This document shows positions 27,619 through 35,236 of a stretch of 64,000 bases of DNA, piece by piece; within the stretch, counting starts at the first letter, position 1, and the number at the start of each line of letters is the position of its first letter. A model generated the notes under the pieces. It had not been told where the DNA came from, searched no databases, and was given only the letters and a program-made list of their open reading frames with translations. The position numbers and the translations under genes were made by a program. Where the stretch lies: assembly GCA_027493445.1 (NCBI GenBank), contig JAOSKU010000001.1:732501-796500 (forward strand), given 5' to 3'. This DNA is from Thermoleophilia bacterium (GTDB taxonomy: Bacteria > Actinomycetota > Thermoleophilia > RBG-16-64-13).

Positions 27619-28803
27619 ATGCCCGTCATGCCTCGACTGAGCAGCCGCCTGCAGCACTTTACAGACTCGGTCATCCGGCGGATGACCCGCATCAACGACC
27701 TGCATGGAGGGATCAACCTCTCCCAAGGGTTCCCCGACTTCGACCCGCCCGCCGCCTTGCGGGAGGCCGCCGCCCGCACCGGCCGCGAGGGACCGCACCA
27801 GTACGCCGTCACCTGGGGCGCCCCTCGTTTCCGAGCCGCCCTGGCGGCCAAGCAGAGCCGCTTCATGGGCCTGCCCGTCGATCCCGAGCTGCACCTGGTG
27901 GTCACCTGCGGCAGCACGGAGGCGATGATGACCGCGATGATGACCGCCTGCGAGCCGGGAGACAAGGTGATCATCTTCTCCCCGTTCTACGAGAACTACG
28001 GAGCCGACACCATCCTCTGTGGGGCCGATCCCGTTTACGTTCCGCTGCGACCCCCCGACTTCCGCTTCGACCCCGACGAACTCCGCCGGGCTTTCGCCCT
28101 GAAACCCAAGGCCCTCGTCCTGTGCAACCCGTCGAACCCCTCTGGCCGGGTCTTCGCTCGAGAGGAGCTGGAGATCATAGCCGCCCTGGCCCAGGAGCAC
28201 GATGCCTGGGTCATCACCGACGAAGTCTACGAACACATCGTCTATCCACCTTTCCGGCACACCTACATAGCCTCCCTGCCCGGCATGTTCGAGCGCACAC
28301 TCTCATGCAGCTCGCTCTCCAAGACGTACTCCATCACCGGCTGGCGTCTCGGCTACATGATTGGACCGGAACGCGCCCTGGAGGGCGCGCGCAAGGTGCA
28401 TGACTTCCTGACGGTGGGTGCCCCGGCTCCCCTGCAGGAGGCGGCCGTGACCGCCCTCGGTTTCCCCGACACCTACTACGACCACCTCGCAGCCCTCTAC
28501 CTGGGCAAGCGCGACCTCTTCCTCTCCTCTCTGGATGCCGCCGGCCTCACCTACACCACGCCGGAGGGAGCCTACTACGTGCTGGTCGACGCCTCGCCCT
28601 TTGGCTGGGACGACGACTTGGCCTTCTGCGAATGGATGGTGCGCGAGGTGGGGGTGGCCGCCGTTCCCGGCTCCTGCTTCTTTCACGAGCCGGTAAACCA
28701 TCTCATCAGGTTCCACTTCGCGAAGCGCGACGAGACGCTGGGGGCCGCGGGCAAGCGCCTGGCGACCCTGGCCGAGAAGGCCGCAGGCATCCGAACGCGG
28801 TGA
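27619..28803 (+). CDS. Class I/II pyridoxal-phosphate aminotransferase
   Basis: A 394-residue fold-type I aminotransferase. The PLP lysine lies in SLSKTYSITGWRLGY, with NPSNPSGRVF and ITDEVYEHIVY as the cofactor-contacting motifs. The N-terminal INLSQGFPDFDPP is characteristic of the kynurenine/methionine/glutamine transaminase group. The exact amino acid is not readable. The start is either ATG 27619 or ATG 27628. TATTAT ends seven bases before 27628, and no ribosome site is present, so a leaderless transcript beginning at 27628 is possible. It stands 38 bp after the PEP-utiliser gene. Confidence 0.88.
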   Translation: MPVMPRLSSRLQHFTDSVIRRMTRINDLHGGINLSQGFPDFDPPAALREAAARTGREGPHQYAVTWGAPRFRAALAAKQSRFMGLPVDPELHLVVTCGSTEAMMTAMMTACEPGDKVIIFSPFYENYGADTILCGADPVYVPLRPPDFRFDPDELRRAFALKPKALVLCNPSNPSGRVFAREELEIIAALAQEHDAWVITDEVYEHIVYPPFRHTYIASLPGMFERTLSCSSLSKTYSITGWRLGYMIGPERALEGARKVHDFLTVGAPAPLQEAAVTALGFPDTYYDHLAALYLGKRDLFLSSLDAAGLTYTTPEGAYYVLVDASPFGWDDDLAFCEWMVREVGVAAVPGSCFFHEPVNHLIRFHFAKRDETLGAAGKRLATLAEKAAGIRTR

Positions 28804-28857
28804 CACCTCCCGGCCGTTCTGATCAACGGCCTCAGGAGCAGTCTCCCTCACCCGGTG

Positions 28858-29385
28858 CTATAGGACTCTGTGCGCAACCAGGTAGGCCGCGTAGCCAAGC
28901 ACGACTCCGGCGACGTTGAGCAGGATGTCATCGACATCGGTGATCCGGTAGGAGTACCCCAAGACCCCTGAGATGGCCAGCTGCGCGAACTCGATCCCGA
29001 AACTGAACGCGAAACCGCCCACGACGACTCGGGACAGCCGGGCCAGCCGCGGAGCTGACAAAGGGAGTAGTAGACCCAAAGGCGCGAAGACCAGCACGTT
29101 CCCCCCAAGCTGACGCACCTTCTGCCATGAGGTCTCGAACTCGACCTGCCGCGCAATCGTCCGAAGCGGCACCACGTTCCAGCTGAACTCGACCTCCGCG
29201 GCTCCACGTTGGACGAACACCGTGTCGGTGGGGAGCGGGAAGAGCGTCATGCTGACGATCCACCCAGCGTACAGGACGAGAATCACGAGGGAAGCCACCT
29301 CACAACGGGAGCGACTCCGCGCCCGCCAGCCGACAACCGCGGCAGCCGCGAGCGCGAAAGGGAGCACAGACACCCGGGGCAGCAT
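28858..29385 (-). CDS. VanZ-like membrane protein
   Basis: A 175-residue protein with about four to five membrane segments. It has the VanZ-family pattern: a first helix after a charged loop, NVVPLRTI, GGNVLVFAPLGLLLPL, and the C-terminal DVDDILLNVAGVVLGYAAY. VanZ itself gives low-level teicoplanin resistance in enterococci; the chromosomal relatives are of unknown role and are common in Gram-positives. Nothing nearby suggests a glycopeptide resistance cluster. A short frame (29390-29461) ends four bases before its ATG. Confidence 0.85.
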   Translation of the reverse strand: MLPRVSVLPFALAAAAVVGWRARSRSRCEVASLVILVLYAGWIVSMTLFPLPTDTVFVQRGAAEVEFSWNVVPLRTIARQVEFETSWQKVRQLGGNVLVFAPLGLLLPLSAPRLARLSRVVVGGFAFSFGIEFAQLAISGVLGYSYRITDVDDILLNVAGVVLGYAAYLVAHRVL

Positions 29386-29389
29386 CGCC

Positions 29390-29461
29390 TCAGAACGGCA
29401 TTCCAGAGGGAATGATGACGCAGGGGCCTGGAGCAGCCGGGTCGGGGGCGAAGACGCTCAT
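29390..29461 (-). CDS. Possible leaderless 23-residue leader peptide ahead of the VanZ-like gene
   Basis: MSVFAPDPAAPGPCVIIPSGMPF then TGA, four bases before the VanZ ATG. The promoter-like pair TTGCGA (29497-29492) and TATGAT (29473-29468), 18 bp apart, puts transcription at or next to this ATG. That would suit leaderless translation followed by coupling into the VanZ gene. The peptide has no recognisable family and the evidence is positional only. Confidence 0.3.
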   Translation of the reverse strand: MSVFAPDPAAPGPCVIIPSGMPF

Positions 29462-29467
29462 GCGGAC

Positions 29468-29497
29468 ATCATACGAGGGGAGGCGAGACGCTCGCAA
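29468..29497 (-). promoter_or_regulatory. Promoter for the VanZ-like gene
   Basis: TTGCGA and TATGAT on the minus strand, with an 18-bp spacer. The -10 ends six bases before the ATG of the short leader frame. Confidence 0.5.
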
Positions 29498-29656
29498 GGA
29501 CAGGGCGTTACCAGCTGAGAAGCCCCTACGAAGTCCGCTGGGGGGACACCCAACGGGCTGTGATTCATGAAAGTGGGTAGTGGAGGAGGCGCCTTCGAAC
29601 AGCCAAGGTGGTAGAAGGGGGCGACCACCCGAGCCGCTCGGGGGACGGCAGGTCGT

Positions 29657-30428
29657 ATGATCATGGATGACGTCCACGGGTCATGCGGAAAGAGAAGCCC
29701 ACATGGAGAGGCTTGGGGCCGTTCATCGGCTCGACCACGCTCAACTGGGTCGGGGGCTGAACGACTTACGCTCGGGCTCCTTTGGGCGATTCCCCTTGCG
29801 TTCTTCACCAACCTCGTCCTGGCTAATTCCTCGCTCCTAACCGACGGCATCATCCTAGTACTGGCCCCTCTGGCCCAGGCGCTCTTCGCCGCCCTCCTGA
29901 TGGTCACCGTTTGCCTCGCTTCCGTGTCGTGGAGAAGACGCGCCGCCGCTGCCCCGGCAGCTCTCCCCACTGCAGCCAGTATTGGCCTCCTCTTCACGGC
30001 TCCACTAGAATCTTGGTTATGGTCAGGGCTTCTCCTGGTTATCGTCTTGCTGGGCATCGTTTTCATGTGGGAGGGTGCCCGGGCCTCGCTCCGTCGACTC
30101 CTGGCCACCGTCTTTGCGATTGTCTCCATGGTCCTGTTTGCTCTATGGCTGGTTCTTGTCCTGATCGGAAGCGTCTTTGTGCAAAACAGCGAACTGGGGC
30201 GGCAGGGCGGACCGGGCGGCTGGACGGTCGTCGTCTCACAGTCTAATCAGGGTGCTTTGGGGGAAGCATTGACGTGGTTGCGGAGCGCACACTCGTCCAT
30301 ACGGTGACGGTTGTCTTGCCGTTGCACACCCTGAGATCAACTACGACGAGGACCCAGATATCCGCTGGATTGACGGCCGAACCGTCCTGATCAAGGGACA
30401 GGAGATAGATATTTTTGGGCGTCAATGA
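29657..30428 (+). pseudogene. Unknown membrane protein gene with two frame breaks
   Basis: The first frame (from ATG 29657, no clear ribosome site) encodes about four hydrophobic helices (LTLGLLWAIPLAFFTNLVLA onward) and reaches GGWTVVVSQSNQGALG. A second frame then continues SIDVVAERTLVHTV, and a third ends INYDEDPDIRWIDGRTVLI with stop at 30426-30428. These pieces read as one extracytoplasmic tail typical of small Gram-positive membrane proteins. The first break is at the G5 run 30259-30263 (one G missing); the second lies near 30315-30330. I cannot name the family. It may be a decayed gene or a pair of sequence errors. Confidence 0.5.
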
Positions 30429-30473
30429 CGAAGGTGAGGAGTCCGCCAGGGCGGGGATTGCGGAAAGACGAAT

Positions 30474-30491
30474 GAGCCCCAGGTGGGACTC
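30474..30491 (-). terminator. Weak hairpin downstream of tRNA-Val
   Basis: Minus-strand GAGTCCC-ACCT-GGGGCTC (seven pairs including a G-U) 17 bases after the tRNA end, followed by ATTCGTCTTT. The U-tract is broken, so this is tentative. Confidence 0.35.
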
Positions 30492-30507
30492 CTCGAGAAA
30501 GACCGAG

Positions 30508-30579
30508 TGGGCGCTACAGGATTTGAACCTGTGGCCTCTTCCGCGTCAAGGAAGCGCTCTCCCCCTGAGCTAAGCGCCC
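30508..30579 (-). tRNA. tRNA-Val (anticodon GAC)
   Basis: Full cloverleaf on the minus strand. Acceptor GGGCGCT pairs with AGCGCCC. The anticodon stem CTTCC/GGAAG holds the loop TTGACGC with anticodon GAC, and the T loop reads GGTTCAAATCC. The discriminator base is A; CCA is not encoded. Confidence 0.95.
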
Positions 30580-30593
30580 GAACAAGCCGGGAC

Positions 30594-30622
30594 ATCATAC
30601 AGCCGGCATCCCGGTGCGGCAA
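30594..30622 (-). promoter_or_regulatory. tRNA-Val promoter
   Basis: Minus-strand TTGCCG (30622-30617), 17-bp spacer, TATGAT (30599-30594), ending 14 bases before the tRNA 5' end. Confidence 0.65.
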
Positions 30623-30754
30623 CCCGCCGCCTGCAAAGGCCGCCGCCCTCGCGGCAGACGGCCGACCCCGATGGCCGGAGCGCCCCAATACCCGCCGGCT
30701 CCAGGCGCGCCCGCCGGGGCCATGCAGGGACGGCCGGCACACAGAATTCGCGGA

Positions 30755-32029
30755 TCAGTAGTACACGTCCACGGTCATCCCTACCGGCAGTTGCGGATAG
30801 AGGGCGTCGGTGGCCCAGTAGGGCACGCGCACGCAGCCGTGGCTGGCCGGGTAGGCCGGCACCGAGTAGGCCCCGTGGATGGCGATGCCCCCCACGAAGT
30901 ACGAGGGCTTGTACAGCAGGCCCAGCGAGCTTTCTCGCCAGTAAGGGAGCTTTCTCTGGATACGGTAGTGGCCCGTTGGGGTCCGCCAACCTTCCCGCCC
31001 CGAGGAGATGGGCAGGATCTTGACGATCTGCCCGCCGTTCACCAAGAGGAGCACTTGGCGGCTCAGGTCGACCTCCACTCGGTTGCCCCCGGCACTCAGG
31101 CGCAGAGCCGGCATACCGGCCGAAGTGATGCGGCTCCAGACCTGTGGACCGACCTCTCCATCGCGGCTGAGACGTTCCACCTTCTGGAAGGCCAGCACGG
31201 CATCTTTGAGAGGTTCGTCGTAGACCCCGTCGACCGCGCCCACCTGATACTTCAACGATGCCAGCCGCTGCTCCACATAGGTAACCAGTGGGCCGGTGGA
31301 GCCGCGGTGTAGCCCGGGATAAGGCTCCGCGGGAACGGCCGGCGGCACAGAGGCGGCCTCTGTCAGAGGCTGATACAGGGCTCGATGTATCATGCCCGCG
31401 GCCTGGGCCCGGGTCACGGTGAGTATGGGGTAGAACCAGCCGTCGCCCGTCCCGGTGACGATGCCGAAGCGGACCGCGTTGGCAACGTTCCGGCCGTGCA
31501 CCGGGCTTACGAAGTCCCGGTCCTTGAAGCCCGCCAGCCAGGCGGCCTGCTGCTCTGAGGCGAGGGCAAGGGAGATGCCGTCTTGTGGCTGCCCCTGAAG
31601 CGAGTAGCCGAGGGCCCGCATAATGAGGGTTGCAGTCTGTTGCCGGTCGATGCCCACGTTGGGCGAGAAGCTCGTGCTCGATGTGCCTGAGATGACTCCC
31701 GCGGAGTAAAGGCCTGCCACCGACCCGTAGAACCAGTCGGAGGAGCTCACGTCGGCGAAGGGCTCGGTGTAGGACTGCGGCGGCTGCAGGACCCGGGCCA
31801 ACATGGCCGCCAGCTGTGCGCGCGTGACCGTGTCGTAGGGGCGAAAGCTGCCGTCGGAAAAGCCGTTGATGACGCCGGCGTCGGAGAGTTCGCTCACGGC
31901 TGTGGCGAACCAGTCGTCCGGGGCCACGTCGCTGAAGGTCGCTCCCCAGGCCTGCCCCGCGGTCGATGCCGTGAGCAGGATCACCAGCAAGAACAGCCGC
32001 ACCGCAAACCCCATCCGCTTCACCGACAC
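30755..32029 (-). CDS. Secreted L,D-transpeptidase with SLH repeats and a peptidoglycan-binding domain
   Basis: A 424-residue exported wall enzyme. A signal peptide (RLFLLVILLTASTAGQAWG) precedes three SLH repeats (FSDVAPDDWFATAVSEL; FADVSSSDWFYGSV; and a third ending TVTRAQAAGMIHRAL). A PGBD-type domain follows (GPLVTYVEQRLASLKYQVGAVDGVYD), then a YkuD catalytic domain with SHGCVR, nucleophile Cys399. It would attach to secondary wall polymers through SLH and form 3-3 crosslinks, independent of the PBP at 2198-4870. The GTG at 32029 follows AGGGAAGG. The SLH repeats suggest an S-layer-type or pyruvylated-polymer wall in this organism. Confidence 0.9.
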   Translation of the reverse strand: MSVKRMGFAVRLFLLVILLTASTAGQAWGATFSDVAPDDWFATAVSELSDAGVINGFSDGSFRPYDTVTRAQLAAMLARVLQPPQSYTEPFADVSSSDWFYGSVAGLYSAGVISGTSSTSFSPNVGIDRQQTATLIMRALGYSLQGQPQDGISLALASEQQAAWLAGFKDRDFVSPVHGRNVANAVRFGIVTGTGDGWFYPILTVTRAQAAGMIHRALYQPLTEAASVPPAVPAEPYPGLHRGSTGPLVTYVEQRLASLKYQVGAVDGVYDEPLKDAVLAFQKVERLSRDGEVGPQVWSRITSAGMPALRLSAGGNRVEVDLSRQVLLLVNGGQIVKILPISSGREGWRTPTGHYRIQRKLPYWRESSLGLLYKPSYFVGGIAIHGAYSVPAYPASHGCVRVPYWATDALYPQLPVGMTVDVYY

Positions 32030-32117
32030 TCACCTTCCCTTCATCCGCCGTTTCCCGCTTCAGTCCCGAGCGAATACTATTCTTCGTCTTCCCGGGGGAA
32101 CCTTTGTTGAAGCCTCG

Positions 32118-32146
32118 AAAAAAGGAAGCCGCCTCCAAGAGGCGGC
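32118..32146 (-). terminator. Terminator of the tRNA-Gly/tRNA-Cys transcript
   Basis: Minus-strand GCCGCCTC-TTG-GAGGCGGC, a perfect eight-pair stem, followed by TTCCTTTTTT. It lies 57 bases after tRNA-Cys. Confidence 0.8.
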
Positions 32147-32202
32147 GCGTGGCTGGTCGTCATGGACGCCGGCAACTTTGCCCAAACTGTGGCGATATAA
32201 GG

Positions 32203-32274
32203 AGGCGCCGACCGGAATCGAACCGGTGTATCGGGTTTTGCAGACCCGTGCCTAAGCCACTCGGCCACGGCGCC
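32203..32274 (-). tRNA. tRNA-Cys (anticodon GCA)
   Basis: Cloverleaf on the minus strand. Acceptor GGCGCCG pairs with CGGCGCC. The anticodon loop CTGCAAA holds GCA, and the T loop reads GGTTCGATTCC. The discriminator is U, as required for cysteinyl identity. Confidence 0.95.
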
Positions 32275-32284
32275 CCGCGCCAAC

Positions 32285-32307
32285 AAAAAGGGGGCCTCCC
32301 GAGCCCC
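32285..32307 (-). terminator. Terminator-like hairpin between tRNA-Gly and tRNA-Cys
   Basis: Minus-strand GGGGCTCGGGAGGCCCC can fold into a short GC stem and is followed by CTTTTTG. It may end part of the transcription after tRNA-Gly. Confidence 0.45.
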
Positions 32308-32331
32308 GTCTTCGCCAGCGGAGAAGTATGG

Positions 32332-32405
32332 AGCGGATGAAGGGATTCGAACCCTCGACCTTCTGCATGGCAAGCAGACGCTCTAGCCAACTGAGCTACA
32401 TCCGC
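32332..32405 (-). tRNA. tRNA-Gly (anticodon GCC)
   Basis: Cloverleaf on the minus strand. Acceptor GCGGATG pairs with CATCCGC. The anticodon stem TCTGC/GCAGA has loop TTGCCAT, anticodon GCC, and the T loop is GGTTCGAATCC. Confidence 0.95.
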
Positions 32406-32453
32406 CCGTGACGACCCCGGCTGAGGCGACCGGGCACCACCCGGCGGGTGAGG

Positions 32454-32482
32454 ATTATAGCGGAGCGCTCCCGCGTATGCAA
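32454..32482 (-). promoter_or_regulatory. Promoter for tRNA-Gly and tRNA-Cys
   Basis: Minus-strand TTGCAT (32482-32477), 17 bp, perfect TATAAT (32459-32454). It is the only promoter-like pair upstream of the two tRNAs. Confidence 0.8.
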
Positions 32483-32519
32483 ACACTCGGAGGGACCACG
32501 GACCCAGGGGGCGACCGCG

Positions 32520-34142
32520 TCAGATGCGTCCATCGAGCGCCTGGTTCACAAGGAAGTCGGCTGCTGTGTTCTCCTCTCGCGGCACGTGCATGATCTCCAC
32601 TCTCTCGAACTGCTGAATCAGGGAGCGCACCTGAAGATAGAGCTCCCGCAGCTCGGCGTTGCGGACCTTGTACTCCTGACGAAGCTGCCGCACGACCAGC
32701 TCGGAATCACAGGCGATGCGCAGGCGGCGAACACCCCGATCGAGGGCCGTCTCAAGCCCGGTAAGAAGGGCCTGATACTCCGCTTGGTTGTTGGTGGCCG
32801 TGCCGATGCGGTCCCCCAGCTGTTCCACCACCTCGCCCTGCTCGTTCTCGAGCACCACACCGATGGCGCTGGGACCCGGGTTTCCGCGGGAGCCCCCGTC
32901 GGTCCGCAGGATGTAGGTCGGCGACGGCTCGACCGCGTCCTGCGCACCGGCAGACATGGCCGGCTTGGTGTGCACGCCGGTCGCCTGCTCGACATCGAAA
33001 AGGGACACCAGCTCGCCCCCGTTATTCGAAACCGGCATCGGCTTCACCCTCTGCCAGGGCGACCGGGCTGCTTGTGAAAAGCGCACCTCCACCTCCGGAT
33101 CCGCAAGGGCTCGGCGCAGAGTCCCTACCCATCGGCGAAGCGCCCAGGCTTCCACGTGGCCGTGCGGCACCATCACCAGGCCAAGCCCCAGATCCTGGGC
33201 CCGTTCGGCATCGTGGTAGCGCAGGTCGCCCGTGACCAGCGCGTCGGCGACCCCAGCAGCCGCCTCCATGAAGCTGCCGCCGCTTCCGGTGACCACAGCG
33301 ACTCGGTCCAGGCGCATGTCGGAACTCCCGGCGTAGGCAATCGACTCCAGTCCCAGCACCCGGGCCACCTCCTCGGCGAAGGAGACCAGCGAAACGCTCG
33401 TCCGAGTGGCGCCCACGCGGCCTTGCCCGCCCCGGATGCTCACGTCCTCCAGCGCATAGATGTCGAAGACCGGCTCCTCGTAGGGGTGCGCCAGTAGATA
33501 GGCCTCGATGGCCATCGGCACTCGCCCCGAAGGCACGACCGTCTCCCAGCGGATCTCGTTCACCCGCTCCAACCGCCCCGGCCGCCCCACCTGCGGACGG
33601 GCGGAGAATCCGGGAAGAAACGTGCCCTCCCCGGTGGTCTGGAAGGCACACTCCTCGTAGTCGCCGATTCTACCGGCGCCGGCGGCGAAGACGGCCCGGC
33701 TCACCTTCTCCAAGGCGTCAGCCGGGACAAATCCAACGAGCTTCTTCCATCCGGCCGCTGCCCGCACCAGCGGAGCCGGCTCGACCAAGCCGAGCTCCCG
33801 AGCCACGATGTCACAAAGACCCCCGACGGCACCATCGAGGTTGGTGTGGCAGGCGAATAGGGCCACATCGGCAGCGATGAGTTGGCTGACCAGCGTGCCC
33901 CGCCGGTCACGGTCGGTGATGCGACGCATGGGCGCGAACATCAGAGGATGGTGAGTCACGATGGCTTGGAATGCACCGGTCACAGCCTCGACCACAACGG
34001 CTTCGGTCAGCTCGAGGGCCACCAGCACGCGCTCCACGGTCGTCGAGCGCCGGCCGACGAGGAGGCCAACGTTGTCCCACGGCTCCGCCAGAGCTACGGG
34101 CGCCAGCTCATTCAACACCTTCTCCAGATCCTCTACCAGCAC
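32520..34142 (-). CDS. Fusion of a Nif3/YqfO-type dinuclear-metal protein and ribonuclease HI
   Basis: One 540-residue frame with two recognisable proteins. Residues 1-~370 are a YqfO-type Nif3: PWDNVGLLVG near 20, VTHHPLMF, the CutA/PII-like insert around 130-230 (HPYEEPVFDIYAL), then VTGDLRYHDAERAQDLGLG and the closing metal motif region. A ~35-residue linker leads to an RNase HI domain from ~408: TDGGSRGNPGPSAIG (Asp415), NNQAEY (Glu455), ACDSELV (Asp479) and VPREENTAAD (Asp529). All four catalytic acids are there. RNase HI cuts RNA in RNA-DNA hybrids; the Nif3 part is of unknown function. GTG 34142 follows AGGAG. The same pair occurs as neighbouring separate genes in some genomes, but one chain is unusual. 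Confidence 0.9.
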   Translation of the reverse strand: MLVEDLEKVLNELAPVALAEPWDNVGLLVGRRSTTVERVLVALELTEAVVVEAVTGAFQAIVTHHPLMFAPMRRITDRDRRGTLVSQLIAADVALFACHTNLDGAVGGLCDIVARELGLVEPAPLVRAAAGWKKLVGFVPADALEKVSRAVFAAGAGRIGDYEECAFQTTGEGTFLPGFSARPQVGRPGRLERVNEIRWETVVPSGRVPMAIEAYLLAHPYEEPVFDIYALEDVSIRGGQGRVGATRTSVSLVSFAEEVARVLGLESIAYAGSSDMRLDRVAVVTGSGGSFMEAAAGVADALVTGDLRYHDAERAQDLGLGLVMVPHGHVEAWALRRWVGTLRRALADPEVEVRFSQAARSPWQRVKPMPVSNNGGELVSLFDVEQATGVHTKPAMSAGAQDAVEPSPTYILRTDGGSRGNPGPSAIGVVLENEQGEVVEQLGDRIGTATNNQAEYQALLTGLETALDRGVRRLRIACDSELVVRQLRQEYKVRNAELRELYLQVRSLIQQFERVEIMHVPREENTAADFLVNQALDGRI

Positions 34143-34193
34143 GGGGTTCTCCTTACGGCGGCGTTGGCCTCGCTAGAGTACCACCCGCGGAGG

Positions 34194-34727
34194 TCACTCC
34201 GTACCTACCACCTCCCCAAGGGCCGCTTCCCAGCACAACTCGGTGATGGCGCGGAAGGCCTCATCCTCAGGTGCGGTGCGGTCGTGGAACTCACCATCCG
34301 CAGTCCAATACGCGGTGCAGAAGTCTTTCGGCGGGAATCCGCCCAGGTTAACGGTACATGCAACGCATACATCGTCGATGCCGAAGGCTTCCATGATGCG
34401 GTCCACCCAGGCGACGGCGAGGCGGTGCGCATCTACATCTTCATCCACCGAGCCGCCCATGATCCCCACCCGTACGCGAACCACCTCGGGGACCTCGACG
34501 ATCTCGGCACCTCCTCGCGCGAGGAGTTCCGTCAACCGCCTGCCATTCTCCTGAAGGTCACGCTCGGCCCGCCGGTTGCTGCTGAGGATCCCCACGATGG
34601 ACCGCACGCCCAGGCCCTCGGTCCGGTCGAGCGGTCCCCAGGCACGAACCACCCGTCCATCCCTCACCTGTGCGGCGTAACGGGTGGCGCCAGAGGGCCC
34701 GCTGTGAACGACTACAGTGGCGTACAC
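34194..34727 (-). CDS. Protein of unknown function
   Basis: A 177-residue soluble, acidic protein starting (GTG) MYATVVVHSGPSGATRYAAQVRDG. It has two Cys (DDVCVACTVN) beside NLGGFPPKDFCTAYWT. There is no signal peptide and no membrane segment. The gene starts three bases after the stop of the 34731-35183 gene, so the two form an operon, possibly continuing from the RACo gene upstream. I do not recognise the family and no motif suggests an activity. Confidence 0.6.
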   Translation of the reverse strand: MYATVVVHSGPSGATRYAAQVRDGRVVRAWGPLDRTEGLGVRSIVGILSSNRRAERDLQENGRRLTELLARGGAEIVEVPEVVRVRVGIMGGSVDEDVDAHRLAVAWVDRIMEAFGIDDVCVACTVNLGGFPPKDFCTAYWTADGEFHDRTAPEDEAFRAITELCWEAALGEVVGTE

Positions 34728-34730
34728 GCC

Positions 34731-35183
34731 TCATACCCTCCCCGGCGCATGCCTGCTGAGGCCGCACTCCTCAGGGAGGTCGTAGAAGTCAAACAGAAAC
34801 GCTGGGTCACAGCAGTCGAGAAGCCGGAGAGCTTCGGCCTCCCGGTGGGCCGCGGCTTCGCAGGTCGCGTACCGCCGGTGGTACCTTCTCCAGAAGTCTG
34901 CAGACAGCGAAGATTCTTCTCCTTCACAAGCGTCAGTCGTTCGGGAGAGCAGGCGAACCAGAACTTGTCGCACCGGCTCCGCCTGTGCGCATAGGATCCC
35001 GCCCAGGCAGTGCACGCTGTCACACAGCCCGGCGACCTCGGCCACGGTGCAGAGTCGGGCGGGCATGAAGCGAATCTCATTGACCGTCACCTCGGCCCGC
35101 ACCTCGGGCTCAGGATAGCCGAAATGGGCGTAGGCCGCCGTGAGAAAGGTACGAAGAAGCACGGCCTCCGCGCGCGTAAGCAT
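34731..35183 (-). CDS. Protein of unknown function, cysteine-containing
   Basis: A 150-residue protein from ATG 35183 (MLTRAEAVLLRTFLTAAYAHFGYPEPEV), with AGGGAG upstream. It contains several cysteines (MPARLCTVAEVAGLCDSVHCLGGILC; later LDCCDPAFLFDFYDLPEECG). The spacing is not that of a known zinc or iron-sulfur motif I can name. It lies 53 bp after the RACo stop and is tightly linked to the next unknown gene. No function can be inferred beyond a possible role with the activator. Confidence 0.55.
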   Translation of the reverse strand: MLTRAEAVLLRTFLTAAYAHFGYPEPEVRAEVTVNEIRFMPARLCTVAEVAGLCDSVHCLGGILCAQAEPVRQVLVRLLSRTTDACEGEESSLSADFWRRYHRRYATCEAAAHREAEALRLLDCCDPAFLFDFYDLPEECGLSRHAPGRV

Positions 35184-35236
35184 GACCACTCCCTTCGACG
35201 CGCCACCTGGAGCTCGTTTCGAGTACGCGACCGTCA

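Noticed and set aside
35205-35220. GGAGCTCGTTTCGAG near the activator gene as a repeat copy
   Set aside because: The match to the repeat end is only about 11 bases and stops there, which is too short to support.
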